From: an uncultured Litoreibacter sp.
GTDB lineage: Bacteria; Pseudomonadota; Alphaproteobacteria; Rhodobacterales; Rhodobacteraceae
NCBI GenBank assembly: GCA_947494435.1
Contig: CANLUY010000001.1
Location: 796,001 to 860,000, forward strand
Length of the DNA stretch: 64,000 bases
Direction: 5' to 3'
The notes under the pieces are model-generated. The model ran no database searches. It was not told where the DNA came from and worked only from the letters and a program-made list of their open reading frames with translations. Each line of letters opens with the position of its first letter. Position 1 is the stretch's first letter. The position numbers and the translations under genes were made by a program. Below, one piece after another: positions 52,293-60,466 of the stretch.

Positions 52293-55200
52293 TTACAACC
52301 GCTTGGAAACCTCAAGAAAGCGACAAAAGCCATTTGCGAGCTGCATCTGTCCTGGGGTTTTGCACTCAGCTTCGAAAACGTCGGGTGAGGCGATCAGGAT
52401 CGCTATGCACTGCGCGCGCGAGATCGCAACATTGAAGCGGTTGGCGCTATAGAGAAATTCCATGCCGCGTGGAGCATCTGCATGGCTTGATGTCGCCATC
52501 GAATAGATCGCGATTGGGGCTTCCTGGCCTTGGAACTTATCGACAGTTCCAACGCGTGCGTTTGGCAGGCGTTGCTGTATCTCAAACACTTGGGCGTTGT
52601 ACGGCGTGATGATGACGATGTCGTCTAACGTGAGGGGCTCCTCATTGCCTTCGCGGTTTATCCAGCTTGGTGTGCCTGCAAGGATTTCGTTGACTAGCTG
52701 TGCTGTGGCTTCGGCTTCTTCGATTGAAAAGCTCTTATTGCCGTTGTGTTGGACTGGGAGGTAGCGCAGACCACTTCCGTTAATCGGACCATCAGAGATG
52801 ATCCGTTGCTGCGCGCAGCTGTCCTTGGCATGGAGCTTTTCGTCGTAAAACAGCTCTGAATTAAAGGCGCAGATTGCAGGGTGCAGACGCCACGTCTGTT
52901 CCAGGAACAGCCCGCGATCTGCCCTGATTGTGTGGTCATCGCCTAGGATATGCTGAAGCGATGAGACGTCCGTTCCATCGGGATGTGAGCCTTTGCTTGG
53001 TTGATCGAGTTGCTGAGGATCGCCGAGCAGTATGAGCGTGTGTGCTGTTTGAGAGACCGCAGTCACATTGGCGAGCGACATCTGTGCAGCTTCATCGACA
53101 ACCAAAACATCCAGTGTGTCGTGGGCATCCTCGCGCGCCCACAAAAAACTCGTTCCGCCCGCAACCTGACACGCGCCAGAACTCAACGAACCAAAAACTG
53201 CGGCGTTGTCCTTGGTGAAAACCAACCTGTCCTCATCATCGGCATTCTCCGAGAGCTTTTGAAGGCAAGTCAGGTCAACACCCATTTCGTGCGATGCTTT
53301 CACAACGCCGTCGATGAGGTTGCGAATGACCTTGTGCGAATTCGCTGTGATCCCGACCTTGAGGCCACGTTCTACAAGGCGGCAGATCATCCGTGCGCCA
53401 GTAAATGTCTTTCCCGTTCCGGGTGGGCCTTGGATCGGCAGCACGCCGCCATCGATGGCATCCGCTATGCGCAGTGCCGCCGCTAGCGTGTCTTCTTCGT
53501 CCCGTCTAATTGGCTGACCGCCAATGCGGGGCCGCTCGCGGAGAAGCAACGCGCGGGCTACGAGATACGGGCCGTCTCCCTCCATGCCGTGATCGGTCAC
53601 ATATTCTGCAATCCGAAAGATCGCATTGGCTTGTTCTTTCCCGGGAAAGTTATCGAAAGCGTAGACAGCCTCAGGATGCAGCTCTGCCGTCTTCCTCGAC
53701 TTCTTGATGTCCAGCGTTCGCGCATCGGCATTGATCTCGACAATGTTGCCGAATGGTTCACCGCCAGCAGACCGGAGTTTTTCTCCGCCGCGCAAGTCGG
53801 TGTCCTGCTGTACGAACCGATACCTATCTGTCGGGATGCCTGTCTTGGTGTGATCGACGGTTTCAATATAGGTCAGAAAAGCGAGCGCTGGACGCTCATC
53901 CAAGAGTTCTTCTGCAGTGAGTTCTTTCAGGCGGAAGAACTCCCACCATGACGATTTTTCTTCCCGCCAATGCCATTCTAGGAGGTAGGCGAGCAGCCAT
54001 CGCGCCTGCTGTTCCGGTGTTCGCTCCTCAATATCGACAGGAACATCGTCTGTCAGGCGCTCGATGAGGTCGAGGATGGCAAGCTGGCGCTCGCTGAGTT
54101 CTTCTTGTTCCTGATCGTCTTTCAGCGGAGGGCGCGGTACTTCGATGCCCTGATCGATAAGGCCTTGTCGTTGCTCTTCAAGCCAGTTCTGGAGGGCGGC
54201 AGTAGAGGCGCAGTCATCGAAATTATAGCCTTGCACGGTGGCTTTATCGTCATCGCTGATAGATTCGATATCACCGAGCTCCAATCCGGCTTGCAAACTC
54301 TTGAGAGCAAGGTTGGCATCGGAAAGCTCCGTTGATCTTTCAAAGCCGTAGATCGGTTCAAGCTTCTTGATGGAGTAGCTTTCCACGCCTGCACGCACGG
54401 CATTGCGAACAACAGCAAGCAAATCGACGAAGAGTTCTGCGCGCAAGAAATTATCGATCTCGTTCTCACGGCTGGCATAGCGCCCCATCAACCGCTTGAG
54501 CGCTGCAGTCTCGTAAGGCGCGTAATGATAGATATGCAGGTCAGGATAGGTTTTGCGTCGTTCTACGACGAAATCAACGAAACTCTCGAAGATGGCCTTC
54601 TCCCCGTCTCTATCAAAGGTCCAGTCAGCCGTGTAGTCCCAGTTCCCGTCCGCATCTCGGTATGTGTAGCCGAATAGGTATTCGATGCCGTGTTCACCTA
54701 CAAATGCATCGCTCTCAATGTCAAAGAAGATGTCGCCTTCCGACGGCTTGGGGAGGATGCAGAGTCCTGTTTCCGGAGTGACAGGCAGAAGTTCGAATTT
54801 GAGCTCGCCTGCATTCCGGGACTCGATTTGGATGCGCGCTTGCTCTCGAATTTTTTCAAATGACTGAGCCGATCCGCGCTGGGGTTTCCATGGTAGGGGT
54901 GAGGGCATCGCAGCGAGGGCAGAGGCGGTGGTTATGCCGTTCTCTTGAAGCTCTGTTGTTTGGTTTTTGCTGATATTGGCCACAAGGCATAGATGATCGT
55001 CTTCGCGGCGCTTGACTTCACAACGCTCGCGCCATCGGCAGATATCGCAATGCTCTTTTGGTTCGGGGTAATGCGCTGGAGTCGCATCCTCCAACGTCGC
55101 TTCTTCGATGGCCGATTTAGCCTTCCGAAAATAGGCCGCATAATCAGCGTATCGGAATTTTTGCGGTTCAAAGTTCGACCACGGCGCAACGACATAGATT

Positions 55201-55694
55201 AATTCAGGGGCAATACCCTGCGTCTGATCAAGAAGGTCGGCGTAGAGGCATAGCTGAAGAACAGAACCCGCCTTGGTCTCGCGGGCGAGCTTGGTGTCGA
55301 TGATCTCGTAGGACCAGCCTCCCAGATCACTGGGTTTTTCGACACGGCGAAGGATGTCTGCGCGGCCTGACCAGCGATTGTGGCGTAGCGCAGCCTGGAT
55401 GATTACATCCGCGCCTTGTGCCATCGCATTATTGGTTTGGGCGACGGCGTCATCGGTGATGTCCACACCCTCGATTACTATACTGGAGAGGCCCTGATCG
55501 GATACATGCTGCACGAATTCCTGTTCGTGGCGATGTCCGCGCTCACGCAGTATCTCCAGAAGTGGGTCCCAGACTTTAGGCTTTTGAAGCGTGCCGGAAA
55601 CGACATTCAGATCGAGTTCCGTGAGATGGTTGCAATTCAAGTGACCAACCAGGTCAGAGGCACTCAACTGTATGGCATCAATAATTTTTCTCAT
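52293..55694 (-). CDS. RecB/Cas4-like nuclease + RNase H-like + Dna2-type SF1 helicase fusion
   Basis: 1133 residues from ATG 55694 (AAGGA six bases upstream). N-terminal ~245 residues: TM0106/Cas4-like PD-(D/E)xK domain with GRADIL, YEIIDTKLA and a Cys cluster HCDICRWRERCEVKR (possible Fe-S). Middle (~315-500): YprB-like RNase H fold, IFFDIESDAFVG and HYAPYETAALKRLM. C-terminal helicase: Walker A GPPGTGKT (~756-763), VVDEAAQ (~865), LGDPQQLDQ, TVDKFQGQEA and VAISRAQ. Likely a defence or repair nuclease-helicase. Convergent with zorD, 125 bases apart, so separately transcribed. Confidence 0.9.
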   Translation of the reverse strand: MRKIIDAIQLSASDLVGHLNCNHLTELDLNVVSGTLQKPKVWDPLLEILRERGHRHEQEFVQHVSDQGLSSIVIEGVDITDDAVAQTNNAMAQGADVIIQAALRHNRWSGRADILRRVEKPSDLGGWSYEIIDTKLARETKAGSVLQLCLYADLLDQTQGIAPELIYVVAPWSNFEPQKFRYADYAAYFRKAKSAIEEATLEDATPAHYPEPKEHCDICRWRERCEVKRREDDHLCLVANISKNQTTELQENGITTASALAAMPSPLPWKPQRGSAQSFEKIREQARIQIESRNAGELKFELLPVTPETGLCILPKPSEGDIFFDIESDAFVGEHGIEYLFGYTYRDADGNWDYTADWTFDRDGEKAIFESFVDFVVERRKTYPDLHIYHYAPYETAALKRLMGRYASRENEIDNFLRAELFVDLLAVVRNAVRAGVESYSIKKLEPIYGFERSTELSDANLALKSLQAGLELGDIESISDDDKATVQGYNFDDCASTAALQNWLEEQRQGLIDQGIEVPRPPLKDDQEQEELSERQLAILDLIERLTDDVPVDIEERTPEQQARWLLAYLLEWHWREEKSSWWEFFRLKELTAEELLDERPALAFLTYIETVDHTKTGIPTDRYRFVQQDTDLRGGEKLRSAGGEPFGNIVEINADARTLDIKKSRKTAELHPEAVYAFDNFPGKEQANAIFRIAEYVTDHGMEGDGPYLVARALLLRERPRIGGQPIRRDEEDTLAAALRIADAIDGGVLPIQGPPGTGKTFTGARMICRLVERGLKVGITANSHKVIRNLIDGVVKASHEMGVDLTCLQKLSENADDEDRLVFTKDNAAVFGSLSSGACQVAGGTSFLWAREDAHDTLDVLVVDEAAQMSLANVTAVSQTAHTLILLGDPQQLDQPSKGSHPDGTDVSSLQHILGDDHTIRADRGLFLEQTWRLHPAICAFNSELFYDEKLHAKDSCAQQRIISDGPINGSGLRYLPVQHNGNKSFSIEEAEATAQLVNEILAGTPSWINREGNEEPLTLDDIVIITPYNAQVFEIQQRLPNARVGTVDKFQGQEAPIAIYSMATSSHADAPRGMEFLYSANRFNVAISRAQCIAILIASPDVFEAECKTPGQMQLANGFCRFLEVSKRL

Positions 55695-55923
55695 TGCCAA
55701 TCCTTATAACTTCAAACTGTCGCATTCAGAAGCCTCTGAGTGAAGACGAGGGCGTTGGCTCGAACTTGGTCAGTGCGTCAAAAGACGCACAAACGCGTCG
55801 GTCAAAGGTTGGTCTGAATAGCATCCGACGCACTTTGGCTTGGAAAGCGGGAACTTAGATCGCGTATGTCATACGGAATTGTTTTGAAGGAAGTTAAGTG
55901 CAGCACCGGTGCGCTTGAAATAC

Positions 55924-55962
55924 GTATCACACATTGACACATGCATCAACGCGTGATACACA
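55924..55962 (+). promoter_or_regulatory. higBA promoter with overlapping inverted repeat
   Basis: TTGACA (55934-55939) and TACACA (55957-55962) are separated by 17 bases. The inverted repeat GTATCAC (55924-55930) / GTGATAC (55953-55959) brackets this promoter and is a natural operator for the antitoxin HigA. The predicted start of transcription falls about at the higB ATG, so the toxin message may be leaderless. Confidence 0.6.
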
Positions 55963-55968
55963 TCTAGA

Positions 55969-56250
55969 ATGATCCAAAGCACCAAGGGCAAACTCGCCAC
56001 CAACGCTGTGAAGCGCAAGTTCGGCAAAGGCTTCCCGGGTGACTTGGTGAAGCGCACACGTGCGATGCTTTCGGCGCTGGATGCTGCGGTAGTTGTCGAG
56101 GATTTGCGGTTCCCGCCCGGCAACCACCTGGAAGAACTGAAAGGGGATCGGGCCGGGCAACACTCCGTGCGGATCAACGGGCAATGGCGCATCTGCTTTG
56201 TCTGGACGCCGAACGGCCCCGCCGATGTCGAGATTGTCGACTACCATTGA
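55969..56250 (+). CDS. higB: Toxin HigB (RelE superfamily)
   Basis: 93 residues. Ribosome-dependent mRNA interferase. Typical strips: RAMLSALDAAVVVEDLRFPPGNHLEELKGDRAGQHSVRINGQWRICFVWTPNGPADVEIVDYH, the HigB/killer-protein C-terminus with WRICF and DVEIVDYH. No ribosome site is seen before the ATG. The antitoxin gene begins 12 bases after its stop, the toxin-first order usual for higBA. Likely stabilises the integrated element. Confidence 0.95.
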   Translation: MIQSTKGKLATNAVKRKFGKGFPGDLVKRTRAMLSALDAAVVVEDLRFPPGNHLEELKGDRAGQHSVRINGQWRICFVWTPNGPADVEIVDYH

Positions 56251-56262
56251 GAGGATTTGCTG

Positions 56263-56553
56263 ATGAGCTTGCTTGAAAACCCGATGCACCCCGGTGAAGT
56301 CCTGAAAGAGCTTTACCTTGATCCCCTGGAGATGGGGGCCATCGCGTTTGCGCGGCGTCTGGGCGTGCCTCGGACGCGGATCGAGCGGTTGATCAAGGGC
56401 ATGACCGGGATCACACCTGACACGGCGCTGCGCCTCGCCCGCGTGTTTAACACGACACCAGAATACTGGGTGAACTTGCAGACAAACCACGATATGGCGC
56501 GGGCGGCCAAGGAGATTGATGTGTCTGATATTAAACCGTTAGTTGCTGCTTAG
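56263..56553 (+). CDS. higA: Antitoxin HigA (XRE family)
   Basis: 96 residues from ATG 56263, preceded by GAGAGG; a TTG two codons upstream is less likely. MHPGEVLKELYLDPLEMGAIAFARRLGVPRTRIERLIKGMTGITPDTALRLARVFNTTPEYWVNLQ is the classic HigA/VapI helix-turn-helix. Neutralises HigB and probably represses the shared promoter through the flanking inverted repeat. Confidence 0.96.
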   Translation: MSLLENPMHPGEVLKELYLDPLEMGAIAFARRLGVPRTRIERLIKGMTGITPDTALRLARVFNTTPEYWVNLQTNHDMARAAKEIDVSDIKPLVAA

Positions 56554-56603
56554 TGGCGTCAAAGATGACGGCAGCAATTCCTTTTGCCTCTATCGAGACT
56601 AAA

Positions 56604-56627
56604 CCGGAGCGGATGTTGCCGCTCCGG
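56604..56627 (+). terminator. Strong hairpin after higBA
   Basis: CCGGAGCGG (56604-56612) and CCGCTCCGG (56619-56627) form a perfect nine-base stem with a six-base loop. On the plus strand the run ATTTTTG follows about eight bases later. Position 51 bases after the higA stop suits a transcription terminator. Confidence 0.7.
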
Positions 56628-56649
56628 GTAGTAGTATTTTTGATCTCTA

Positions 56650-56796
56650 CTAGTTATCCATGTAAATCAACGCCGCCAGCATCGTATAACAAATGACACT
56701 CCAAGTGACGTAGACCCATTCAGGAACGCCTGCAGCAGAAGCCGCGCACATAACTGCCAACACAAGATAACTTGCTGCTTTCATGATCTTTCTCAT
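56650..56796 (-). CDS. 48-residue small membrane protein
   Basis: Short reading frame starting MRKIMKAASYLVLAVMCAASA, with AAGGGAAG upstream at good distance. It has a signal- or anchor-like first hydrophobic segment (residues ~7-24) and a second one (~27-45: WVYVTWSVICYTMLAALIY), ending MDN. Unknown function; small hydrophobic proteins beside toxin-antitoxin and defence genes are common. Reality rests on ribosome site and composition only. Confidence 0.45.
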   Translation of the reverse strand: MRKIMKAASYLVLAVMCAASAAGVPEWVYVTWSVICYTMLAALIYMDN

Positions 56797-56906
56797 CTCA
56801 GTCTTCCCTTTCAAGTAAGGGCAACTCACTGGCCAGATCGTTGCTTTGAACGTACACTTGCTCTACCGTTTCGGTTGCCAGTGCGTCGTTATCGAAAGTT
56901 GTCGAA

Positions 56907-58391
56907 TTGGAGAGTTTTGGAGAGAGATTTGGTGCGTACATTCTAAAGTTGCGGACAGACAATGTTGAGACGCAACAGGAAGTCGCAGAAGGTGCCTTCG
57001 GCGATCCAGCTGCCAAGTCACGCATTTCCGCCCTAGAAAATGGCAGGTTGAGACGGCCACAGGCCAAAACAGTCAACGCAATTTGCGCATACTTTGATAT
57101 CTCCGCTACAAAGCTTGCTGAGTTGCGCCGCCCCAAATCGCAACCGATTAGCAAATCTCACTCGGAAGCGCTGGAGAAGTACGCTCGACAATTAGAAAAT
57201 GATCTGGCGGCCTCAAGAGCCAAGATCCAAGAGATGACATTGGCTGCTCGCAAGGGCCTATCTGAACGCATTGATGTACTTGAAGAACGTCTGGCCGATC
57301 CCGAAGCTGCATTGGCGGAGGCAGAAAAAACAGTTGATGAGCTGAGAATTCTCTTGGAACGGGACAGCAATGAACTAGGTGGTCCGCTCTTGGCTCGCGC
57401 AAGAGATGCGTTGGCGCACTTGGATTACCGAAAAGCGGAAATAGTTCTCGAAGAAATCGAAGAGCGGGAAGCTCCGGCTGTGGCTCGCGCGGCACGCGCA
57501 GCATACGCCCGTGGTGTGGTTGCCGAACTTGATGTTCGATGGGCAGACGCGGCGGACCACTACGGGCGTGCAGCCGGCCTCAGTCCAACACCCGAAAAGT
57601 TGAAGAAAGCCGGTGAGTGTTGCTGGCTATCAGACAACTATGATCAAGCAACTGGCTTTGCGGCGAGACTGGTGGAACTCTGTCGAGAAAGCCCATCTGC
57701 ACATGAACTCGCTTTGGCGCTAGATCGGCATGCGACATACTTGCAGTACTCAGGAGCCTATCTCCGGGCAGAGACTATTTTTTTGGAAGCGATTGATGTT
57801 TCGAGAACTATTGGCGAGGGAGAGCATCCCGATTACGCAAGCATTCTCAATAACCTGGGGCTTCTATACATTGACATGGAGAAATACGACGAGGCAGAAA
57901 CTCTTCTCAAGGAGGCCATACGAATTGGATCAGTCACCATCGGAGAGAACGATCGAAGGTTTGCTGAGCGATTGAACAACTTGGCCTTATTGTATGACTA
58001 CACCAAGAAATATTCCCCCGCCGAGGAGCTCTACAAAAGAGCTCTTAAAATTGATGAAAGTACGGTGGGGATAGAACACCCGGAATATGCAAAAAGAATT
58101 GGAAACCTGGGTGATCTGTATAGGGAGATGAAGCGGTTTGATGAGGCAGAAGCGCTTCTTTTTGAAGCGCAGCGAATTGCCCGGGATAGTGTTGGAACCC
58201 ATCACACCGAGTATGCGAGGCACTTAAACAATATAGCACGCCTCTTTGAAGATATTGGAAAAGCTGAAAAAGCATTGGTGTTTATGGATGAGTCTCTTCA
58301 GGTGTTTCGTGCTGTTTTGGGCGAAACCCATCCCCAAATCGAACACTACAAAAGGAACTATGATCGTATAGCGTCTAAAGTCGGCACCTAA
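56907..58391 (+). CDS. HTH-coiled-coil-TPR protein of unknown function
   Basis: 494 residues with TTG start; no ATG or GTG lies upstream in frame before a stop. Residues ~1-60 are an XRE-type HTH (FGERFGAYILKLRTDNVETQQEVAEGAF...SALENGRLRRP). Then a coiled coil (~88-155), and TPR repeats in the second half, kinesin-light-chain style: HPDYASILNNLGLLYIDMEKYDEAETLLKEAI, RFAERLNNLALLYDYTKKYSPAEELYKRAL, EYAKRIGNLGDLYREMKRFDEAEALL and one more. The layout suggests a signal-sensing regulator. It sits between the toxin-antitoxin pair and the mobilization module. Confidence 0.8.
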   Translation: MESFGERFGAYILKLRTDNVETQQEVAEGAFGDPAAKSRISALENGRLRRPQAKTVNAICAYFDISATKLAELRRPKSQPISKSHSEALEKYARQLENDLAASRAKIQEMTLAARKGLSERIDVLEERLADPEAALAEAEKTVDELRILLERDSNELGGPLLARARDALAHLDYRKAEIVLEEIEEREAPAVARAARAAYARGVVAELDVRWADAADHYGRAAGLSPTPEKLKKAGECCWLSDNYDQATGFAARLVELCRESPSAHELALALDRHATYLQYSGAYLRAETIFLEAIDVSRTIGEGEHPDYASILNNLGLLYIDMEKYDEAETLLKEAIRIGSVTIGENDRRFAERLNNLALLYDYTKKYSPAEELYKRALKIDESTVGIEHPEYAKRIGNLGDLYREMKRFDEAEALLFEAQRIARDSVGTHHTEYARHLNNIARLFEDIGKAEKALVFMDESLQVFRAVLGETHPQIEHYKRNYDRIASKVGT

Positions 58392-58445
58392 CCGGGATGC
58401 CATTGAGTAAAGCCCAACAAAGTATGAAGGCACATCTGCCTGCAT

Positions 58446-59999
58446 CTAATGCCTTAACCCCCGCTCCGCATGCGCCTCCTGGCTGTCTAGCTGTCCCTCA
58501 ATCTCTCGGCGGCGGCTTTCGCTAAGGTCAAGCTCTGCTGCAAACTCTCGTCCAGCGTCTTGTAGCTCGCCTCGTCGTTCAGCAATCCTCTCAAGGCCTT
58601 CATGGATGCGGCCTGCGAACGAATGAGCAAGGTCACGCAGTCTTTCAAACCAGCCAATTCCTTCTCGATCCTGCCGGTCGAGCGTGTCTCCAAGGCGGTC
58701 AAGTCCTTCGCGGAGGCCTCTGAGGCCGTCACCAACCGCTCGACGCAGGCGAGCAAGTCGCGTTCCAAGGCTGTCAGTTGGGTCATCTAATCCTCCTCGA
58801 TCCGAATGCAGGTGACGTGCCTCTCGCCCATCGTGCAGGTCCTGAGCCGCGTCTTCGACGGGTCCAGGATCAGCCAGGTTCCCTCGGGCCGTTCGATCCG
58901 CGTCAGGCCCAGTTCCGTCAGTTCCGAGCGCGTCAGATGCACCGTCCAGAAAAAGCTCGCGGCCATCATCAAGGCGATCCCCGTCAGCACCATCGCCGCG
59001 ATCAGCCAGGGTGAGATCGTCAGCCAGAGGCGGATCGACCTCAGCCGCTTCTCGAACATGCTCGCCGTCTCGGTCTGGAAGCAGCGCGTATCGCTCGCGA
59101 TGGTATGCTGCGCGGCGCTCACAATGTTCTTCAAATCGTTCCTGAAGCTCTTGAGCTGGGATGAGATCGAGGCGACGTGTTCGGCTCGGATCGTGTCGAG
59201 TTCCGCGTTCAGCTTCTCGCTCAGGCGGGTCGGCTTGCCAGTCTTCATGGAAAATCTCTCCTTTCAGCCGCCAGCGCTCGCCCGTGTCGGGGTCGCGGGC
59301 GGTGATGTAGGCCTTGCCGGTACGCGGCAGGTCGAAGCCTGCGTCGATGAATGCGTCGATCATGCTCGCGCGGTCTGTGATCAGACCCATGCCGATCTGG
59401 TCCTGTATCCAGGCGTGCAGCTCGTCCCGACCTTGGGCGCGGGTTGGTGCCTCGACGGTGTCGCGCACCTCCTGGGCCCGCTCCACGTCCATCGGATCGG
59501 CCCAGCCATGGCGCTGGTTCATGACGTCTCGCAGGCTGTCATAGGCGTCTTGGTAGCCCGGTGGCGCAATGTTGAGGCTCTTGCCCGTCGTCAGCTCCAG
59601 GCGTGGCGTGCAGAAGTGAAGCTCGACCCGGCCTTCGTGGCGATGGCGGACCCAGAGCACCTCATATTGCTCGTGGTCCAGCCCCGCGAAGGCCAGCCGC
59701 TCGAACCCGTCCATGACCTCGACTTGCTGGTCCTCGGTCGGGTCGTCGCTGTCCGCAAAGCTGATGACGCCCGCGCGGTAGGTCCACTGGTGGCGGCTGG
59801 CGTCGATCAGCGCTTCGGTGCGCTCGGGGTTGCCGCGTAGGACCTCGGGCAGCGGATCGCGGGTGACGGTCACGGGCTGGCCATTGGCATCGCGGATCAG
59901 GTCGCGGTTGCCGTCATAGGCCAGCACGCGCTCGGCGATGAGGTACCCGACCGGCCCCGCGCCCGCGCCTTTGCCGTTGGGGAAGAACTTGATCAGCAC
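58446..59999 (-). CDS. mobA: Relaxase MobA (ColE1/MbeA-like)
   Basis: 517 residues. N-terminal relaxase region: GPVGYLIAERVL, EVLRGNPERTEALIDASRHQWTYRAGVISF and VLWVRHRHEGRVELHFCTPRLELTTGKSLN, which resembles the ColE1-type (HEN) relaxases with the strip H...GRLELNF; Asn is His here. Nicks DNA at oriT and leads the strand to the recipient. The C-terminal ~265 residues are charged and low in complexity and are also read in another frame for mobB and mobD. The start overlaps the mobC end by seven bases. Confidence 0.85.
   Translation of the reverse strand: MLIKFFPNGKGAGAGPVGYLIAERVLAYDGNRDLIRDANGQPVTVTRDPLPEVLRGNPERTEALIDASRHQWTYRAGVISFADSDDPTEDQQVEVMDGFERLAFAGLDHEQYEVLWVRHRHEGRVELHFCTPRLELTTGKSLNIAPPGYQDAYDSLRDVMNQRHGWADPMDVERAQEVRDTVEAPTRAQGRDELHAWIQDQIGMGLITDRASMIDAFIDAGFDLPRTGKAYITARDPDTGERWRLKGEIFHEDWQADPPEREAERGTRHDPSRTRRLDLIPAQELQERFEEHCERRAAYHRERYALLPDRDGEHVREAAEVDPPLADDLTLADRGDGADGDRLDDGRELFLDGASDALGTDGTGPDADRTARGNLADPGPVEDAAQDLHDGREARHLHSDRGGLDDPTDSLGTRLARLRRAVGDGLRGLREGLDRLGDTLDRQDREGIGWFERLRDLAHSFAGRIHEGLERIAERRGELQDAGREFAAELDLSESRRREIEGQLDSQEAHAERGLRH
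58487..58786 (-). CDS. mobD: Mobilization protein MobD/MbeD, nested in mobA
   Basis: 99 residues in a different frame inside mobA (opposite residues ~405-505 of MobA). Begins MTQLTALERDLLACVERLVTASEASAKDLTALE, very like MbeD of ColE1 plasmids, and is a coiled coil throughout. Its ATG directly follows the TAG of mobB, with GAGGA as ribosome site. Thought to assist relaxosome assembly or entry exclusion in plasmids; role here is inferred. Confidence 0.75.
   Translation of the reverse strand: MTQLTALERDLLACVERLVTASEASAKDLTALETRSTGRIEKELAGLKDCVTLLIRSQAASMKALRGLLNDEASYKTLDESLQQSLTLAKAAAERLRDS
58787..59248 (-). CDS. mobB: Mobilization protein MobB/MbeB, nested in mobA
   Basis: 153 residues in a different frame inside mobA (opposite residues ~251-404). 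N-terminal helix KLNAELDTIRAEHVASISSQLKSFRNDLKNIVSAAQHTI, then a membrane segment (WLIAAMVLTGIALMMAASFFW, ~residues 80-100) and a short cytosolic or periplasmic tail. Layout and position match MbeB, a membrane-associated relaxase helper. Shares its frame with mobD. Confidence 0.75.
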   Translation of the reverse strand: MKTGKPTRLSEKLNAELDTIRAEHVASISSQLKSFRNDLKNIVSAAQHTIASDTRCFQTETASMFEKRLRSIRLWLTISPWLIAAMVLTGIALMMAASFFWTVHLTRSELTELGLTRIERPEGTWLILDPSKTRLRTCTMGERHVTCIRIEED

Positions 60000-60466
60000 C
60001 GCCGCGCCTCATCAAGGAGCGCGGCAAGCTGGCGTTCGATCACCACAAGACGGCGCGCGACGGTCAACGTGTCGAGGTCGGTGCGCCCGACCTTCATGGC
60101 GTGGTTCAGCCAACGGGCGATCTGATTGAGATTGCCGCCGATGCGCCCCACGGCCAGCACAAGGGCTGGATCAACGCGGGGGATCGGCTTGCGGCGACGG
60201 GCCTCGGTGAGGCCAAGCGCTTCGCGCAGAAGCGTCGAGGCAGGCAGGCCAGCCGCTTCGGCCTTGGCGCGCAGCTGGGCCTTCTCGGACGCGGTGCACC
60301 GAAATACGAAGGTCTCGGTCAGCGGCTCTTTGGTGGGGGCTTTGCCCGCGCCGGTGGGGTTCGAAGGGGAGGCTTGCCGCCCCTCGCAAGGTCCCGTGTC
60401 ATCGGCGCAGCCGTATGACATGGGTCGCCTTGCTGTTTGCGCTTCGGTGGGATCAGCGGCGCTCAT
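59993..60466 (-). CDS. mobC: Relaxosome accessory protein MobC
   Basis: 157 residues. A disordered N-terminus (~50 residues) is followed by TFVFRCTASEKAQLRAKAEAAGLPASTLLREALGL, a ribbon-helix-helix domain, and VLAVGRIGGNLNQIARWLNHA, the signature of MobC/MbeC proteins. Binds oriT and helps MobA melt the nick site. Overlaps the HTH gene by four bases upstream and mobA by seven downstream, making one mobilization operon. The origin of transfer probably lies nearby but was not located. Confidence 0.88.
   Translation of the reverse strand: MSAADPTEAQTARRPMSYGCADDTGPCEGRQASPSNPTGAGKAPTKEPLTETFVFRCTASEKAQLRAKAEAAGLPASTLLREALGLTEARRRKPIPRVDPALVLAVGRIGGNLNQIARWLNHAMKVGRTDLDTLTVARRLVVIERQLAALLDEARRC

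Noticed and set aside
55773-55790. Hairpin GTGCGTC-AAAA-GACGCAC upstream of the nuclease-helicase gene
   Set aside because: Perfect seven-base stem, but no T run and no clear tie to a start site; could be part of a leader, not strong enough to call.
58806-59840. 344-residue open frame on the plus strand opposite mobA
   Set aside because: The minus strand carries mobA with a relaxase pattern and nested mobB with MbeB-like features; this frame exists because the region is GC-rich.
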